Origin: RGIG464 sp045643185
GTDB lineage: Bacteria; Myxococcota_A; Bradymonadia; UBA4248
Length of the DNA stretch: 64,000 nt
NCBI GenBank assembly: GCA_045643185.1
Contig: JAZUKH010000046.1
Location: forward strand, 19,827-83,826
Direction: 5' to 3'
The notes below the pieces were generated by a model. It was not told where the DNA came from, did not search any database, and saw only the letters and a list, made by a program, of their open reading frames with translations. Each line of letters starts with the position of its first letter. Within the stretch, counting starts at the first letter, position 1. This document shows positions 26,522-36,200 of the stretch, one piece after another. A program made the position numbers and the translations under genes.

Positions 26522-26552
26522 AAAAAAACGCGGCTTTTGGCCGCGTTTTTTT
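26522..26552 (+). terminator. Strong rho-independent terminator
   Basis: Perfect 13-bp arms of seven A then ACGCGGC-type sequence, a 5-base loop, and complement ending in seven T. Because it has A and T runs at both ends it could act in either direction. Confidence 0.9.
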
Positions 26553-26644
26553 GTTGTGAGAAGGCCAAAACATTGTAGAAGAGTCAAGTTGTTTGGCACG
26601 AGACGGTGCCGTTCGTAATCCACCTAAAATTTTGGAGTGAAAAC

Positions 26645-27949
26645 ATGCGCGTCGTAGATCTTATTGAAGCAAAACGTGATGGCAGAACGATTCCTGGAGC
26701 TGACATTCGTGAGTTTGTGAATGCCGTTGTTCGCAAAGAAGTTCCGGAATACCAGATCGCCGCCTTTTTGATGGCGGTGTATTTCAAGGGCATGGAACGC
26801 GACGAACTGGTTGCGTACACGGATGCCATGCTTCACAGCGGCGACACGATGTCGTTGAAAGGGCTCGGCAGCCACTTCAAAGTGGATAAGCACTCGACGG
26901 GTGGCGTGGGCGACAAAGTGTCGTTGACGCTGGCGCCTATGGTGGCTGCGTGCGGTCCGGTGATTCCGATGATCTCGGGACGCGGCCTGGGGCACACGGG
27001 CGGCACGCTCGACAAACTTGAGTCGATTCCCGGCTACCGCGTCGATCTGAACGAAAACGAGATCGAAGGCGCGATCAACGATTGCGGTTACATCATTTCC
27101 GGCCAGACGGGCTCGCTCGTGCCGGCTGACAAGATCTTTTATGCGCTTCGCGACGTGACGGGCACGGTGCCGTCGATTCCGTTGATCGCGGCGTCGATCA
27201 TGAGCAAAAAACTGTCGGTGGGCTTGAACGGCTTGGTTTTGGACGTCAAAGTCGGTACGGGTGCCTTCATGAAGACGCAGCAGGACGCCCAGCTTTTGGC
27301 CGACACGATGATCTCGATCGGCAACGCGATGCAGTGCAACACGCGTGCGTGCATCACGAGCATGGATCAGCCGCTGGGCGTCGCCGTCGGCAACGCCAAC
27401 GAGCTTATCGAAGCGATCGAAATGCTCAAAGGCAACGCGCCAAAAGATTACGAAGAGATCTGTTACGCGCTCGGCACCGAAATGCTGTCGATCGCCAAGG
27501 GCATTTCGCCCGACGACGCGCGTGACGAACTCTCCAAAGCCATTTCGTCGGGCCGTGCGCTCGAGTGTCTGCGCAAAAACGTTGCGGCTCAGGGCGGCGA
27601 CGCCCGCATCGTCGACGATTATTCGCTCCTTAACGTGTCTAAGACCACGACCGTCGTCAAAGCGGCTCAGTCGGGTTACGTGTGCGGCTATAACTGCGAA
27701 CAGGTCGGTAAAGCCAGCTGCGTGTTGGGTGGCGGCCGCGAAGTTGCCGGGGCCCCCGTCGATCACTCCGTCGGGCTCGAAGTCCTGCACAAGATCGGTG
27801 ACAAGGTCGAAGCTGGGGCGCCGCTCTTCAACGTGTATTATCACGACGAGGCGAAAGCCGAAAAAGCTTGTAAGATGCTGCTCGACGCCATTCAGATCGG
27901 CGACGCCATGCCTCAGCCTAACCAGTTGATCCGCGACATTCGCCGTTAG
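26645..27949 (+). CDS. deoA: Thymidine / pyrimidine-nucleoside phosphorylase
   Basis: The 434-aa protein is full length for the family. It starts M-R-V-V-D-L-I-E-A-K-R-D-G, contains K-H-S-T-G-G-V-G-D-K near residues 80-90, and the phosphate/substrate loop S-G-R-G-L-G-H-T-G-G-T around 113-123, then L-D-V-K-V-G-T-G-A-F-M. It cleaves thymidine or uridine with phosphate to base and deoxyribose- or ribose-1-phosphate in nucleoside salvage. The N-terminus looks closer to the broader-specificity Pdp type than to enterobacterial DeoA, so specificity is uncertain. A TTGGAGTGA site precedes the ATG at 26645. Confidence 0.92.
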   Translation: MRVVDLIEAKRDGRTIPGADIREFVNAVVRKEVPEYQIAAFLMAVYFKGMERDELVAYTDAMLHSGDTMSLKGLGSHFKVDKHSTGGVGDKVSLTLAPMVAACGPVIPMISGRGLGHTGGTLDKLESIPGYRVDLNENEIEGAINDCGYIISGQTGSLVPADKIFYALRDVTGTVPSIPLIAASIMSKKLSVGLNGLVLDVKVGTGAFMKTQQDAQLLADTMISIGNAMQCNTRACITSMDQPLGVAVGNANELIEAIEMLKGNAPKDYEEICYALGTEMLSIAKGISPDDARDELSKAISSGRALECLRKNVAAQGGDARIVDDYSLLNVSKTTTVVKAAQSGYVCGYNCEQVGKASCVLGGGREVAGAPVDHSVGLEVLHKIGDKVEAGAPLFNVYYHDEAKAEKACKMLLDAIQIGDAMPQPNQLIRDIRR

Positions 27950-28066
27950 TGCGTTAAACGGAGCCATGTTGGCGCCACGTCGTCGCGGCGCCACTCGGTT
28001 GAGATGGTTAATTGATACAAAATATTAATAAATAAAGAATGGTACGATCCATTACCAGGGAGAGTT

Positions 28067-28816
28067 ATGAAAAAGATCATTCTTATGACAGTGCTTTGTG
28101 GCATGCTCTTGGTCACAGGCTGCGCAAACGACGATTCATCCAATGATTCCGGGGCTGCAGGCAACGACGCTTCGACGACAGATAACAAAGATGACGGCAA
28201 AACGCAGTCTGGCGACGACGGCAAAACGCAGTCTGGCGACGAAACGACCGAAAACTACAGTTTTACGGACGTGTCGACGACAGAGTTCTCGTTTTCTGAG
28301 CTCAACCCCGCCTTTCAAATGGATGACGGCTATATTTACATCATGAATGCGGACGGCAGTCGCAGTAAAACCGTCAGTAACTGGGTGCTCAGCCATGACT
28401 ATCGAAATATTCTGGCATGCGGCTTTTCAGCTCAAATCAAAGTTGGCAGCCAGATGAATTATTCCGGTCTTCAACTATTCAAAAAAGACAGCTACGATGA
28501 TTATGAATTTGACGTCTATTCGGACGGCAAATTTGTCGTCAAAGATCCCCAAAAAACTGTTTTGACATTGCAGGCGGACGCCTCTTTCGTCAAAGTTGGT
28601 GAATTTAACAAACTTCAAGTGACGACCGCTGACTCAGGCAACGTTCTCGTTTATGTCAACGACCATCTCGTGCTGACCATTTCCTCTCAAGAACTCGCCT
28701 TTAAGCTCACCGAAGCTAATAAACTTGCGGTTTTATACAATGTCAAAAGCACAGCCACGAGTGCAGAACCCGCTGAAGCCTGGGTCAAGATGGAAAACAT
28801 CGAGCAACAGAAATAG
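28067..28816 (+). CDS. Lipoprotein of unknown function with repeated linker
   Basis: The 249-aa protein has a lipobox V-T-G-C (Cys 19). A hydrophilic linker follows that includes two copies of D-D-G-K-T-Q-S-G-D. The C-terminal ~170 residues are rich in beta strands (Y-S-F-T-D-V-S, N-W-V-L-S-H-D-Y-R-N-I-L-A-C-G-F) and may be a jelly-roll/concanavalin-like fold; V-Y-V-N-D-H-L-V-L-T-I is typical of such lectin-like domains. This is a guess from the pattern. A GGGAGAG site precedes the ATG. Confidence 0.7.
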   Translation: MKKIILMTVLCGMLLVTGCANDDSSNDSGAAGNDASTTDNKDDGKTQSGDDGKTQSGDETTENYSFTDVSTTEFSFSELNPAFQMDDGYIYIMNADGSRSKTVSNWVLSHDYRNILACGFSAQIKVGSQMNYSGLQLFKKDSYDDYEFDVYSDGKFVVKDPQKTVLTLQADASFVKVGEFNKLQVTTADSGNVLVYVNDHLVLTISSQELAFKLTEANKLAVLYNVKSTATSAEPAEAWVKMENIEQQK

Positions 28817-28867
28817 CGTTACAACGGTCACGAAATAGCTCATGACTGGATGATATTGCTACTCAGT

Positions 28868-28897
28868 GTGATGTCTCCCAAAAGTGGGAGACATCAC
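28868..28897. terminator. Bidirectional hairpin between convergent genes
   Basis: Perfect 13-bp arms (GTGATGTCTCCCA / TGGGAGACATCAC) with a 4-base loop lie between the convergent genes ending at 28816 and 28916. There is no T run. It is probably a shared terminator. Confidence 0.65.
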
Positions 28898-28915
28898 GAA
28901 TCAATGATTTAATGA

Positions 28916-30253
28916 TTATTCAGTCCAACCGGATAATTCAAGGGCACCATTATTAATACCGAAAGTGCAGTATAAGTTAGAAACATTTTCGGGAATGGGT
29001 GCAGTACCGCAATGGGTGAGCGCTTCAGCGACGGTCATATTTTTCGTCGTATCATTTTGGCACAGATCGTCATCAGAACCTTTGATTTTGATTGAAGCAT
29101 AACGCTGGCAGATAGGCATCTGTTCATCAATGAATAGAAGATCCCACAATTGATCGCGATATTTTTCATTTTCTCCAGCATCAGCCAGATCATCGCCACC
29201 CAGTATTCTGTAATAATAAGTATTTCCGTCAATCTTACGGAAATACGGATCATTATAGCAATAGGCATTTAAGCAATACTTACCGGTTTTGCATTTAGCT
29301 TTATGGCAAAGGCATTCTTCAGCGGTACATTTGGGAATACCTTTGACGATTTCGAATCCCTCGGGAAGGTCTTTGAGCGTCGTACGATCGACGCACTTGT
29401 CGCGTCTGCAGACTGCTCCCATCGGACAAGTATTTTCGCCGCATTCACAGCCATTTGGGTCGATACAATAGTTGACCATTTTATTTTCTTTTGAAGGCAC
29501 GCAAATATATTTTTCATTATATTCACGACCGTCGCAAGTGCAGCCCTGAGGTGTGGGTGAATAGCCATTCGTGCATTCGAGCGGTTCACAGACTTCATCT
29601 TTTGTAATTGTTTTGCCGTAACAATTACATTCGTCTTTAAAACACACGAGGCTGTAATACATATTTTTATACGGTTTATGTCTGCAGGCCAGGCCACGTC
29701 CCGTGACAGGCGAGCCAGCACAAGTTCCCCATTTTCCAGAGCAGCCCATGTTAGAATAAACCGTGATCTTTCCGCAAGGACAGCCATCAGACTGCGTGCA
29801 ACCGATATCATAACGATCTTTTGAGATTTCCCAGCAGGAATAGCCTGTGAGAGAGCTATCAATGAGTGTATCGCCGCATTTACAGACACCATCCGTACAA
29901 ACGCCGTTCATCGGACAGGTCACGTCACCACATTCACAACCTTCAGCGTTGTCGCACGAAACACTTTCGCTTGAAGGTTGCGCAACGGGGGCTTGGGGCG
30001 CCATGTTGGGGGCCATTTCACGCGGTGCGGGCGCTTCATCCGTCGTATCCTGAACTGCGTCATGATCCACAGCTTCTGTGGCGTCTTGCTGAGCTGCAAC
30101 ATCCTTATCAGCTTTGTCTGCCGCAGCTTTGTTGTCTGCCGCAGCCTGGTTGTCTGTTGACGCTGGGGGCGCGTTATCTGTTTTGGTGCCACAGGCAGAC
30201 AAAACGAGTAGCAGAGAACAAGCCGCGATCGGTGATAAAAACTTTGTTTTCAT
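28916..30253 (-). CDS. Cys-rich lipoprotein with EGF-like/VWC-like repeats
   Basis: The ATG at 30253 is chosen for its AAGGAG site and its lipobox L-S-A-C (Cys 21). An Ala/Asp/Lys-rich linker follows to about residue 95. Repeats of the form G-C-E-C-G-x-x-x-C-P-M-x-x-x-C then fill the next ~250 residues. The last ~100 residues are less Cys-rich and may form a separate domain. It was probably exported and disulfide-bonded. A role as a surface or adhesion protein is inferred. Confidence 0.72.
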   Translation of the reverse strand: MKTKFLSPIAACSLLLVLSACGTKTDNAPPASTDNQAAADNKAAADKADKDVAAQQDATEAVDHDAVQDTTDEAPAPREMAPNMAPQAPVAQPSSESVSCDNAEGCECGDVTCPMNGVCTDGVCKCGDTLIDSSLTGYSCWEISKDRYDIGCTQSDGCPCGKITVYSNMGCSGKWGTCAGSPVTGRGLACRHKPYKNMYYSLVCFKDECNCYGKTITKDEVCEPLECTNGYSPTPQGCTCDGREYNEKYICVPSKENKMVNYCIDPNGCECGENTCPMGAVCRRDKCVDRTTLKDLPEGFEIVKGIPKCTAEECLCHKAKCKTGKYCLNAYCYNDPYFRKIDGNTYYYRILGGDDLADAGENEKYRDQLWDLLFIDEQMPICQRYASIKIKGSDDDLCQNDTTKNMTVAEALTHCGTAPIPENVSNLYCTFGINNGALELSGWTE

Positions 30254-30534
30254 AAAACTCCTTATGCGAATCGATAACCATGTCACACAAGGCCAGTGTG
30301 ACCAAACGAGCGACGTTTTTTGAAACATTTTATGCCATTTAACAAGAATAATCGCGGTCCGAAATCGAAAGTTGCACCTTGACGCTTGCAAAGGCGAAAA
30401 TATTTGGTATAAGCAGCGTTTCTGCTAACACTTATGACGCGGCGCGTTATGGTATTGCAGATGATCAAGCAGGTGAAAAGCGCGACTGCGCTTTGAAGCA
30501 AGCCAAATTGACTGTTTTTTATGTAGGAGATTAC

Positions 30535-31374
30535 ATGAAACGCGTTGTTTTACTGATTCAGGTTTTACTTTTCGTGATGTTGGCAAGCACGAACGTGTAT
30601 GCGCAAGATGAGTACGTTCAGTCAGCTCAAGAAGATTCAATGTTCACGAATGAAAGCGGATCGATCGCAGAGTATGACGCATCGATCGCAAATGACGATA
30701 TTCCAACTGAGTCAGACAGTATTGACAGCACTTCAGAGAATGCAGACTTGACGTCTGTCGACGATTCGTTATCCATGAACGAATTGGATCAGCAGATCCC
30801 GTTGTGGAGACCCGGTTTTTCGATCAGCGGAAAAATTGGTCCTACGTTCTCGGTCGCGGGAATTCTTTGGTTAAATGTTGGCTATGGTGGTCTTCAAGGC
30901 AGCGTTGAACTTGGTTACCACTGGGATATTTTTGGTTTATATTTGAACCAACAGTTTTCTGGTAACTGGGCATTTGGCACGTCAATAAGTTTTGACGACG
31001 TTGAAGACGAAGCAGATTACAACGAGAAAAATAACACCTATCTTGGCGGCTTTGGCATGACCGCTCTCGATTTCCGTTGGTTTATTAATGCGTCTGAACG
31101 CCTAAAAATCTCGTTAGGCTTTGGTTTGGGGTTTCAATATCAGTTGAATGTCAAGAAAGAGGTCGTTACCGAATATGATGAAAATGGTGAAGAATATGTC
31201 ACCGAAAAAAGCGACGGTGGTATCATACCGTTAGCCCGTCTACATTTGGGCATAAACTACCTCATGACCCCGAACTTGTCGTTAGGTTTCCGCCTTGATT
31301 ATTCAGGTTTCTCGCTTTGGTATATTCATTATCACCAGTTTGACCCGTCGTTCTTCGTCACTTATACCTTCTAA
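30535..31374 (+). CDS. Predicted outer-membrane beta-barrel protein
   Basis: The start at 30535 has a TAGGAG site and a signal peptide ending V-Y-A-Q-D. An acidic Ser/Asp-rich segment follows to about residue 85. The remainder is made of alternating strands (G-K-I-G-P-T-F-S-V-A-G, L-G-F-G-L-G-F-Q-Y) and ends in F-V-T-Y-T-F, the aromatic C-terminus typical of barrels inserted by BamA. Its style matches the two barrels at 60.5-62.1 kb. Function unknown. Confidence 0.72.
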   Translation: MKRVVLLIQVLLFVMLASTNVYAQDEYVQSAQEDSMFTNESGSIAEYDASIANDDIPTESDSIDSTSENADLTSVDDSLSMNELDQQIPLWRPGFSISGKIGPTFSVAGILWLNVGYGGLQGSVELGYHWDIFGLYLNQQFSGNWAFGTSISFDDVEDEADYNEKNNTYLGGFGMTALDFRWFINASERLKISLGFGLGFQYQLNVKKEVVTEYDENGEEYVTEKSDGGIIPLARLHLGINYLMTPNLSLGFRLDYSGFSLWYIHYHQFDPSFFVTYTF

Positions 31375-31396
31375 GGCGTATTTTACATGACGGCTT

Positions 31397-31418
31397 GGTA
31401 GAGACGCCCGTCTCTACC
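31397..31418 (+). terminator. Hairpin after the beta-barrel gene
   Basis: Ten-bp perfect arms (GGTAGAGACG / CGTCTCTACC) with a 2-base loop, 22 bases after the stop. There is no T run, so a terminator role is likely but not certain. Confidence 0.5.
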
Positions 31419-31493
31419 GTATCGCGCGTCTCTAGCAGGCTTACCGTTCCTCGCCATTGCCATTATTTTATGCTAAAACATTTCTAGATCGTT

Positions 31494-31518
31494 AGCGACG
31501 TGCGATTCGCACGTCGCT
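31494..31518. promoter_or_regulatory. Perfect palindrome upstream of the AAA-ATPase/PD-(D/E)XK gene
   Basis: Twelve-bp arms AGCGACGTGCGA / TCGCACGTCGCT flank a single central base, ending 27 bases before the start codon at 31546. It could be an operator or a hairpin in the leader. Confidence 0.4.
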
Positions 31519-31545
31519 CATGGTCTGTGTGATGGAGGTTTGGCA

Positions 31546-33123
31546 ATGGGTTTGTTTGTTAATCCAACGGAAGCTTTGTTGAGAATGGGCGTTCGCTCGA
31601 GAATTTATGTCGATAAATCGATGTTGATTCACGAGCTCAATCAGCTTTTGAATACGGAAGAACGCTTCGTGTGCGTATCACGTGCGCGCCGTTTTGGCAA
31701 GTCGATGGCTGGTGCCATGATTGCCGCCTATTACAGCAAACTCGCCAAGTCGCGCCCCATTTTTGAAAAGCTCAAGATCGCGCAGACGTCCGATTTTGAA
31801 ACGTATCTTAATCAGTTTAACGTTATTCACATCGATATTAACGCGTGTTATTCGAGTTCAACGCGTCATGAAGACATTGTGCCGTTGTTTACAGCGAACG
31901 TGCGTGAAGAACTCCAGGAACAATTTCCAAATTGTGGTATCAACGAACGTGATGCACTCGACAAGTGCATTATGAAAATTTATTCAAGAACAGGCGAACA
32001 ATTTGTATTGATTCTTGATGAATACGATGTTTTGGTGCGCGAAAAAGTGAATGCATCGATTTTTGATTCGTATTTGGCTTTTCTCAATGCGATGTTTAAA
32101 AATGTAAACCTGGCACCTGCATTTGCACTTGTATATTTGACAGGCATTTTGCCCGTCGTGCGCGATAAAATTCAATCCAAACTCAATATGTTTCGTGAAT
32201 ATACAATGATAGAGGCTGATCAATTCACTCCATATATAGGATTTAGCGAGGATGAAGTAAAATCGTTATGCCAAAAGCACGATATGAGTTTTAGCGATTG
32301 TAAACGTTGGTATGATGGTTATAAGCTCTATGGTCATAGTTTTTATAATCCATGTTCTGTTGTGAATGCCATGGTTTCACATCGTTTTGGAAGTTTTTGG
32401 ACGCAAACAGGATCATATGAGGCACTTAAACAATATATATTAATGAATTTTGAGGGCATTCGTGATGATGTGTTGACGATGATTGCAGGTGGAAGTGTAA
32501 GCGTGAATGTGACGAGTTTCATGAATACCATGACCGATTTTCATACCAAAGACGATGTTTTTACCTATCTTATTCATCTTGGCTATCTTGGCTATGATCA
32601 AAAACTCCAACGATGTTTTATCCCAAATCAAGAAGTACGTCAGGAATGGATTAATTCTATTCAAACAAGTTCAGATTATGCCCAAGCGCTTTGCATTGTA
32701 AAACATTCTAAAGATTTATTAGATCTTACGATCAATGGCGATGAAAAAGCCGTTGCTCACGCTATTGACGATGCTCATACCGAACTTGTATCGAATTTAC
32801 AATATAATAATGAAGGTTGTTTTCAGAGCGTGATTCGCTTCGCCTATTTTTACGCTAATACACGCTACACTGTGATTTCTGAGTTGCCTGCTGGCAAGGG
32901 GTACGCTGATATTGCGTTTATTCCTTATATCCCCAATACGCCAGCGATGATCGTTGAACTCAAGCGCAACAGCTCCACCGAAACAGCTCTGACGCAGATC
33001 GAAAACAAACAATATGATAAAGCCCTTGAACATTATCAGGGCGATCTATTATTTGTCGCCGTGAATTATGACGAAAAGACGAAAGAACACACGTGTGAGA
33101 TTAAACGGTTTGTGAAAGAATAA
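31546..33123 (+). CDS. AAA-ATPase-like / PD-(D/E)XK nuclease protein (intact)
   Basis: The ATG at 31546 has GGAGG at 7 bases; a TTG at 31540 is too close to it. The 525-aa protein has S-R-A-R-R-F-G-K-S near residues 45-53, L-I-L-D-E-Y-D near 150, W-Y-D-G-Y-K and then a C-terminal nuclease-like half with G-K-G-Y-A-D-I-A-F and the catalytic-type I-V-E-L-K-R. The family is widespread in gut anaerobes, and its cellular function is not established. It is a different subfamily from the frameshifted gene at 12-13.5 kb. It is somewhat more A+T-rich than its neighbours, consistent with acquisition. Confidence 0.85.
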   Translation: MGLFVNPTEALLRMGVRSRIYVDKSMLIHELNQLLNTEERFVCVSRARRFGKSMAGAMIAAYYSKLAKSRPIFEKLKIAQTSDFETYLNQFNVIHIDINACYSSSTRHEDIVPLFTANVREELQEQFPNCGINERDALDKCIMKIYSRTGEQFVLILDEYDVLVREKVNASIFDSYLAFLNAMFKNVNLAPAFALVYLTGILPVVRDKIQSKLNMFREYTMIEADQFTPYIGFSEDEVKSLCQKHDMSFSDCKRWYDGYKLYGHSFYNPCSVVNAMVSHRFGSFWTQTGSYEALKQYILMNFEGIRDDVLTMIAGGSVSVNVTSFMNTMTDFHTKDDVFTYLIHLGYLGYDQKLQRCFIPNQEVRQEWINSIQTSSDYAQALCIVKHSKDLLDLTINGDEKAVAHAIDDAHTELVSNLQYNNEGCFQSVIRFAYFYANTRYTVISELPAGKGYADIAFIPYIPNTPAMIVELKRNSSTETALTQIENKQYDKALEHYQGDLLFVAVNYDEKTKEHTCEIKRFVKE

Positions 33124-33195
33124 ATAATCAATTGTACTTTGGAGGTCTCGAACGCGTGTGAAATATTGTGCAGCGTGATGGTGCTGACTGGGAAA

Positions 33196-33227
33196 AGCAA
33201 AAAGGCGGCATAAGCCGCCTTTTTGCT
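33196..33227. terminator. Strong terminator between convergent genes
   Basis: Perfect 14-bp arms (AGCAAAAAGGCGGC / GCCGCCTTTTTGCT) with a 4-base loop. It serves the gene ending at 33123 and possibly also the convergent giant lipoprotein gene. Confidence 0.9.
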
Positions 33228-33289
33228 GTAAGCGTTAATAAGTCATTTGAATAATAAAGAGCATCGTTTATACGAATGTTATTCTCGGT

Positions 33290-36200
33290 TCATTCTTGGG
33301 GAACACAAACATCGTCGGGGGAACAGACAGAACCTTCCGGACAGTCAAAGTCCCCCTCACAACCACATGTACGATCGTTTAAGCAAATATGACCATTCGC
33401 ATTGCTTGAACAATGGGTATTTTCTGTGCATTCACCTTCAACACAAATATTGTTGGAACAGATCGTAGTGTCCGGACAGTCATTGCTCGAATTGCAGCCA
33501 CATGTATTGTTGCTTAGACAAGCATAACCATTCGCGTTGCTCGAACAGTGAGATGACGTATTGCACTCTACACAAGCGGAATGGTTTGTATTCGCGTATG
33601 GTGTTGGTTCTGAACACGCTGAACAGCTTGTGTCGGTTGAACCGGTTGAAATGGTATTATCAGAACATTCAACACAGGATCTGCCGTCTGCTGAAAGCAT
33701 AGATCCACTATCACAACTTGTAACTTTGCAAACATTGTTTTGGCATTCGACTGCTGCCACACCGTTTCCTGCAGTACAGTGCGTGTTTTCTGAACATTCG
33801 ACACAAGCGGTGTGATCATCATTCGCATGGGGTTTGGTTCCAGTGCATGCTGAGCAGCTTATACCCGTCGTCGAAATGTGATCCGTGGGACAAGTTTCGC
33901 ATTCACGCTTGGATGTGTTGGGGCTAGAACCCGGTGTGCAAGCATAGACTTTGCAAATACCAGAGACACAGTCTGTGGAAACGCTATTTGCTATTTCTAA
34001 ACATTCAGAAGCTTCGACACAGCCTGTTTTTATGCAAATCTTCGTGTCGTCGCCAGTTAATGAATATCCGGTATTGCAAGAATACACACACTTGTTGGCG
34101 CTGTTACATGTCCCCGTGCCGTTATCGATGGTGCAGTCTGTATCTTCGGTACAGCCCGTCTTTTCGCAAGTTTTGTGATCGGAATCAGTTACTATTGAAT
34201 AACCAGCATTGCATGAATATACGCATTGATTAGCACTGTTACATGTACCGGTACCATTCGTAATGGTACAGTCACTATCACTTAGACAGCCAACTTTATT
34301 GCACGTTGAACCGTTCAAGGTATAGCCGGGGTCGCATGAATAATTGCAAGTATGTGAGCTGCTGCAAGTTCCGGATCCAAAAGTAATTGGACATTCTGCG
34401 TCATTAACGCATCCTGTTTTTTCACAGATATTTCCGTTTAATGTATAACCAGGATCACATAAGTAATCACAGGTATTGGCACTATTGCAAATACCCTTAC
34501 CATGGTCTAGTGAACAGTCATTATCTGATGTGCATCCTGTTTTTTCACAAGTATTTTCATTTAATGAATAACCGGGTTTACAATTTTCAACTTTACAAGA
34601 GCCTGTTTCGCAGGAGACTGACAATACAGCGGCAGCGCCTCCCAATCCTTCGGTGCTTGTCGAACAGGTGACATTGCAGGCACCGCAATGTGCCAAGGTG
34701 GCAGGTTTGTCACTGGCTTGGGTAACACAGGTTGAACCACACAACGTTGTTCCGGCACCGCAACTGGTTGTACATTTGCCATTTGAACAAATGGTGCCGA
34801 CGTTACAAATTTCACCTTGGTCTAAGGGCCCCGTGGCACCGCAATGATAGTTGTCTGTTTTGGCATTCACGCATTGAATACCGGAGGCTGTATCAGAATT
34901 ACTGATGTTCACAAATCCATCGCCAGTGCATTGGTATTTACAGGTTCCATCAACACATGAAGCAACTGCAGTATTGATCGGTTTATATGTATTACAAACA
35001 AAACCACAAGCACCGCAGTTATTGGTGTCGCTTGCGTGAATATCGATACAGGCTTTTCCGCTCGAGGTTGAGCATAAGGTTTTGTCTTCTGGACATGTAT
35101 TTAATTCACAATTGCCATTAATACAGGCTTTTCCCTGAGTTGAACAGTTCTTTAATGTTGTTCCGCATTCAGTGTTGCTGTCAGCAATACATTTCCCTGC
35201 ATTAAGGTGATAACCTGGCGTGATACAAGCGGTTGCGACACACTGGTTATTCCAGCAGGAACCACCATTCCAGCCCGCGGTGTCAGAACACTTATATTCG
35301 CTCATACCACAGTTATCTTCGTTACTTTTTTTGCAGGAAGCCGTGGCATTATCATAGTATTGATCTGAACCGCAGTTTGCTTTGCATTCGTTATTGATAA
35401 CGGCATAGCCTTCTTTACAAGTTTGGACAAAACATTCGTTGTTGTTACAGGATCCTGTACTCCAGTTAGAAATATGCGCATAACATTTGTAACCTTTCAT
35501 ACCGCAGTTATCTAGGTTGCTCGTTTTACAAGTGACATCGTAATACTGAGTATCGTTACAACTGGAAACACAGGTATTGTTATTAACGGTATAGCCATCG
35601 TTGCATTGAGAAACTGAGCATTTGCCCGCTGAACATTTGACTGTTTTGGAGTTTTTGATCTCATCCGAACAGGCATGTCCCGTGGCACCGCAATTATTGA
35701 CATCATCGGCAATGCAGCGTGCTTGTTTATTATCGTAATGTTGTCCAACGGAGCAGTCGGAAACGCATTGTTTTCCGTCAGAAGAGGGTTTGAAGCCGGA
35801 TCCACATTCTGTCACAACGCAAACATTGTTAGAACAATTGCCTGTTATCCAATTAGAAATATGGGTTGAGCATTGATAGCCTTTCATGCCGCAGTTTGCG
35901 ACGTCACTGGTCGCGCAGGCACCCGTTGAACTGTCGTAATATTTCGTCGTATCGCAGTTTGCTTTGCATTCGTTATGGATAACGGCATAGCCTTCTTGGC
36001 AGGTTTGGACAGAGCAGATGTTGTTGTTACAGGTTCCTGAACTCCAGTTAGAAATATGCTCAGAACACTTGTAACCTTTCATACCGCAGTTATCGGTATC
36101 GCTCGTTTTGCAAGTGACATCGTAATACTGAGTATCGTTGCAACTCGAAACGCAGGTATTATTGTTAACGGTATAACCCTCGTTACATGCGGAAACTGAG

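Noticed and set aside
26624..27994. Long minus-strand frame opposite the phosphorylase gene
   Set aside because: The plus strand encodes a complete, conserved enzyme; the minus frame is a codon-bias shadow.
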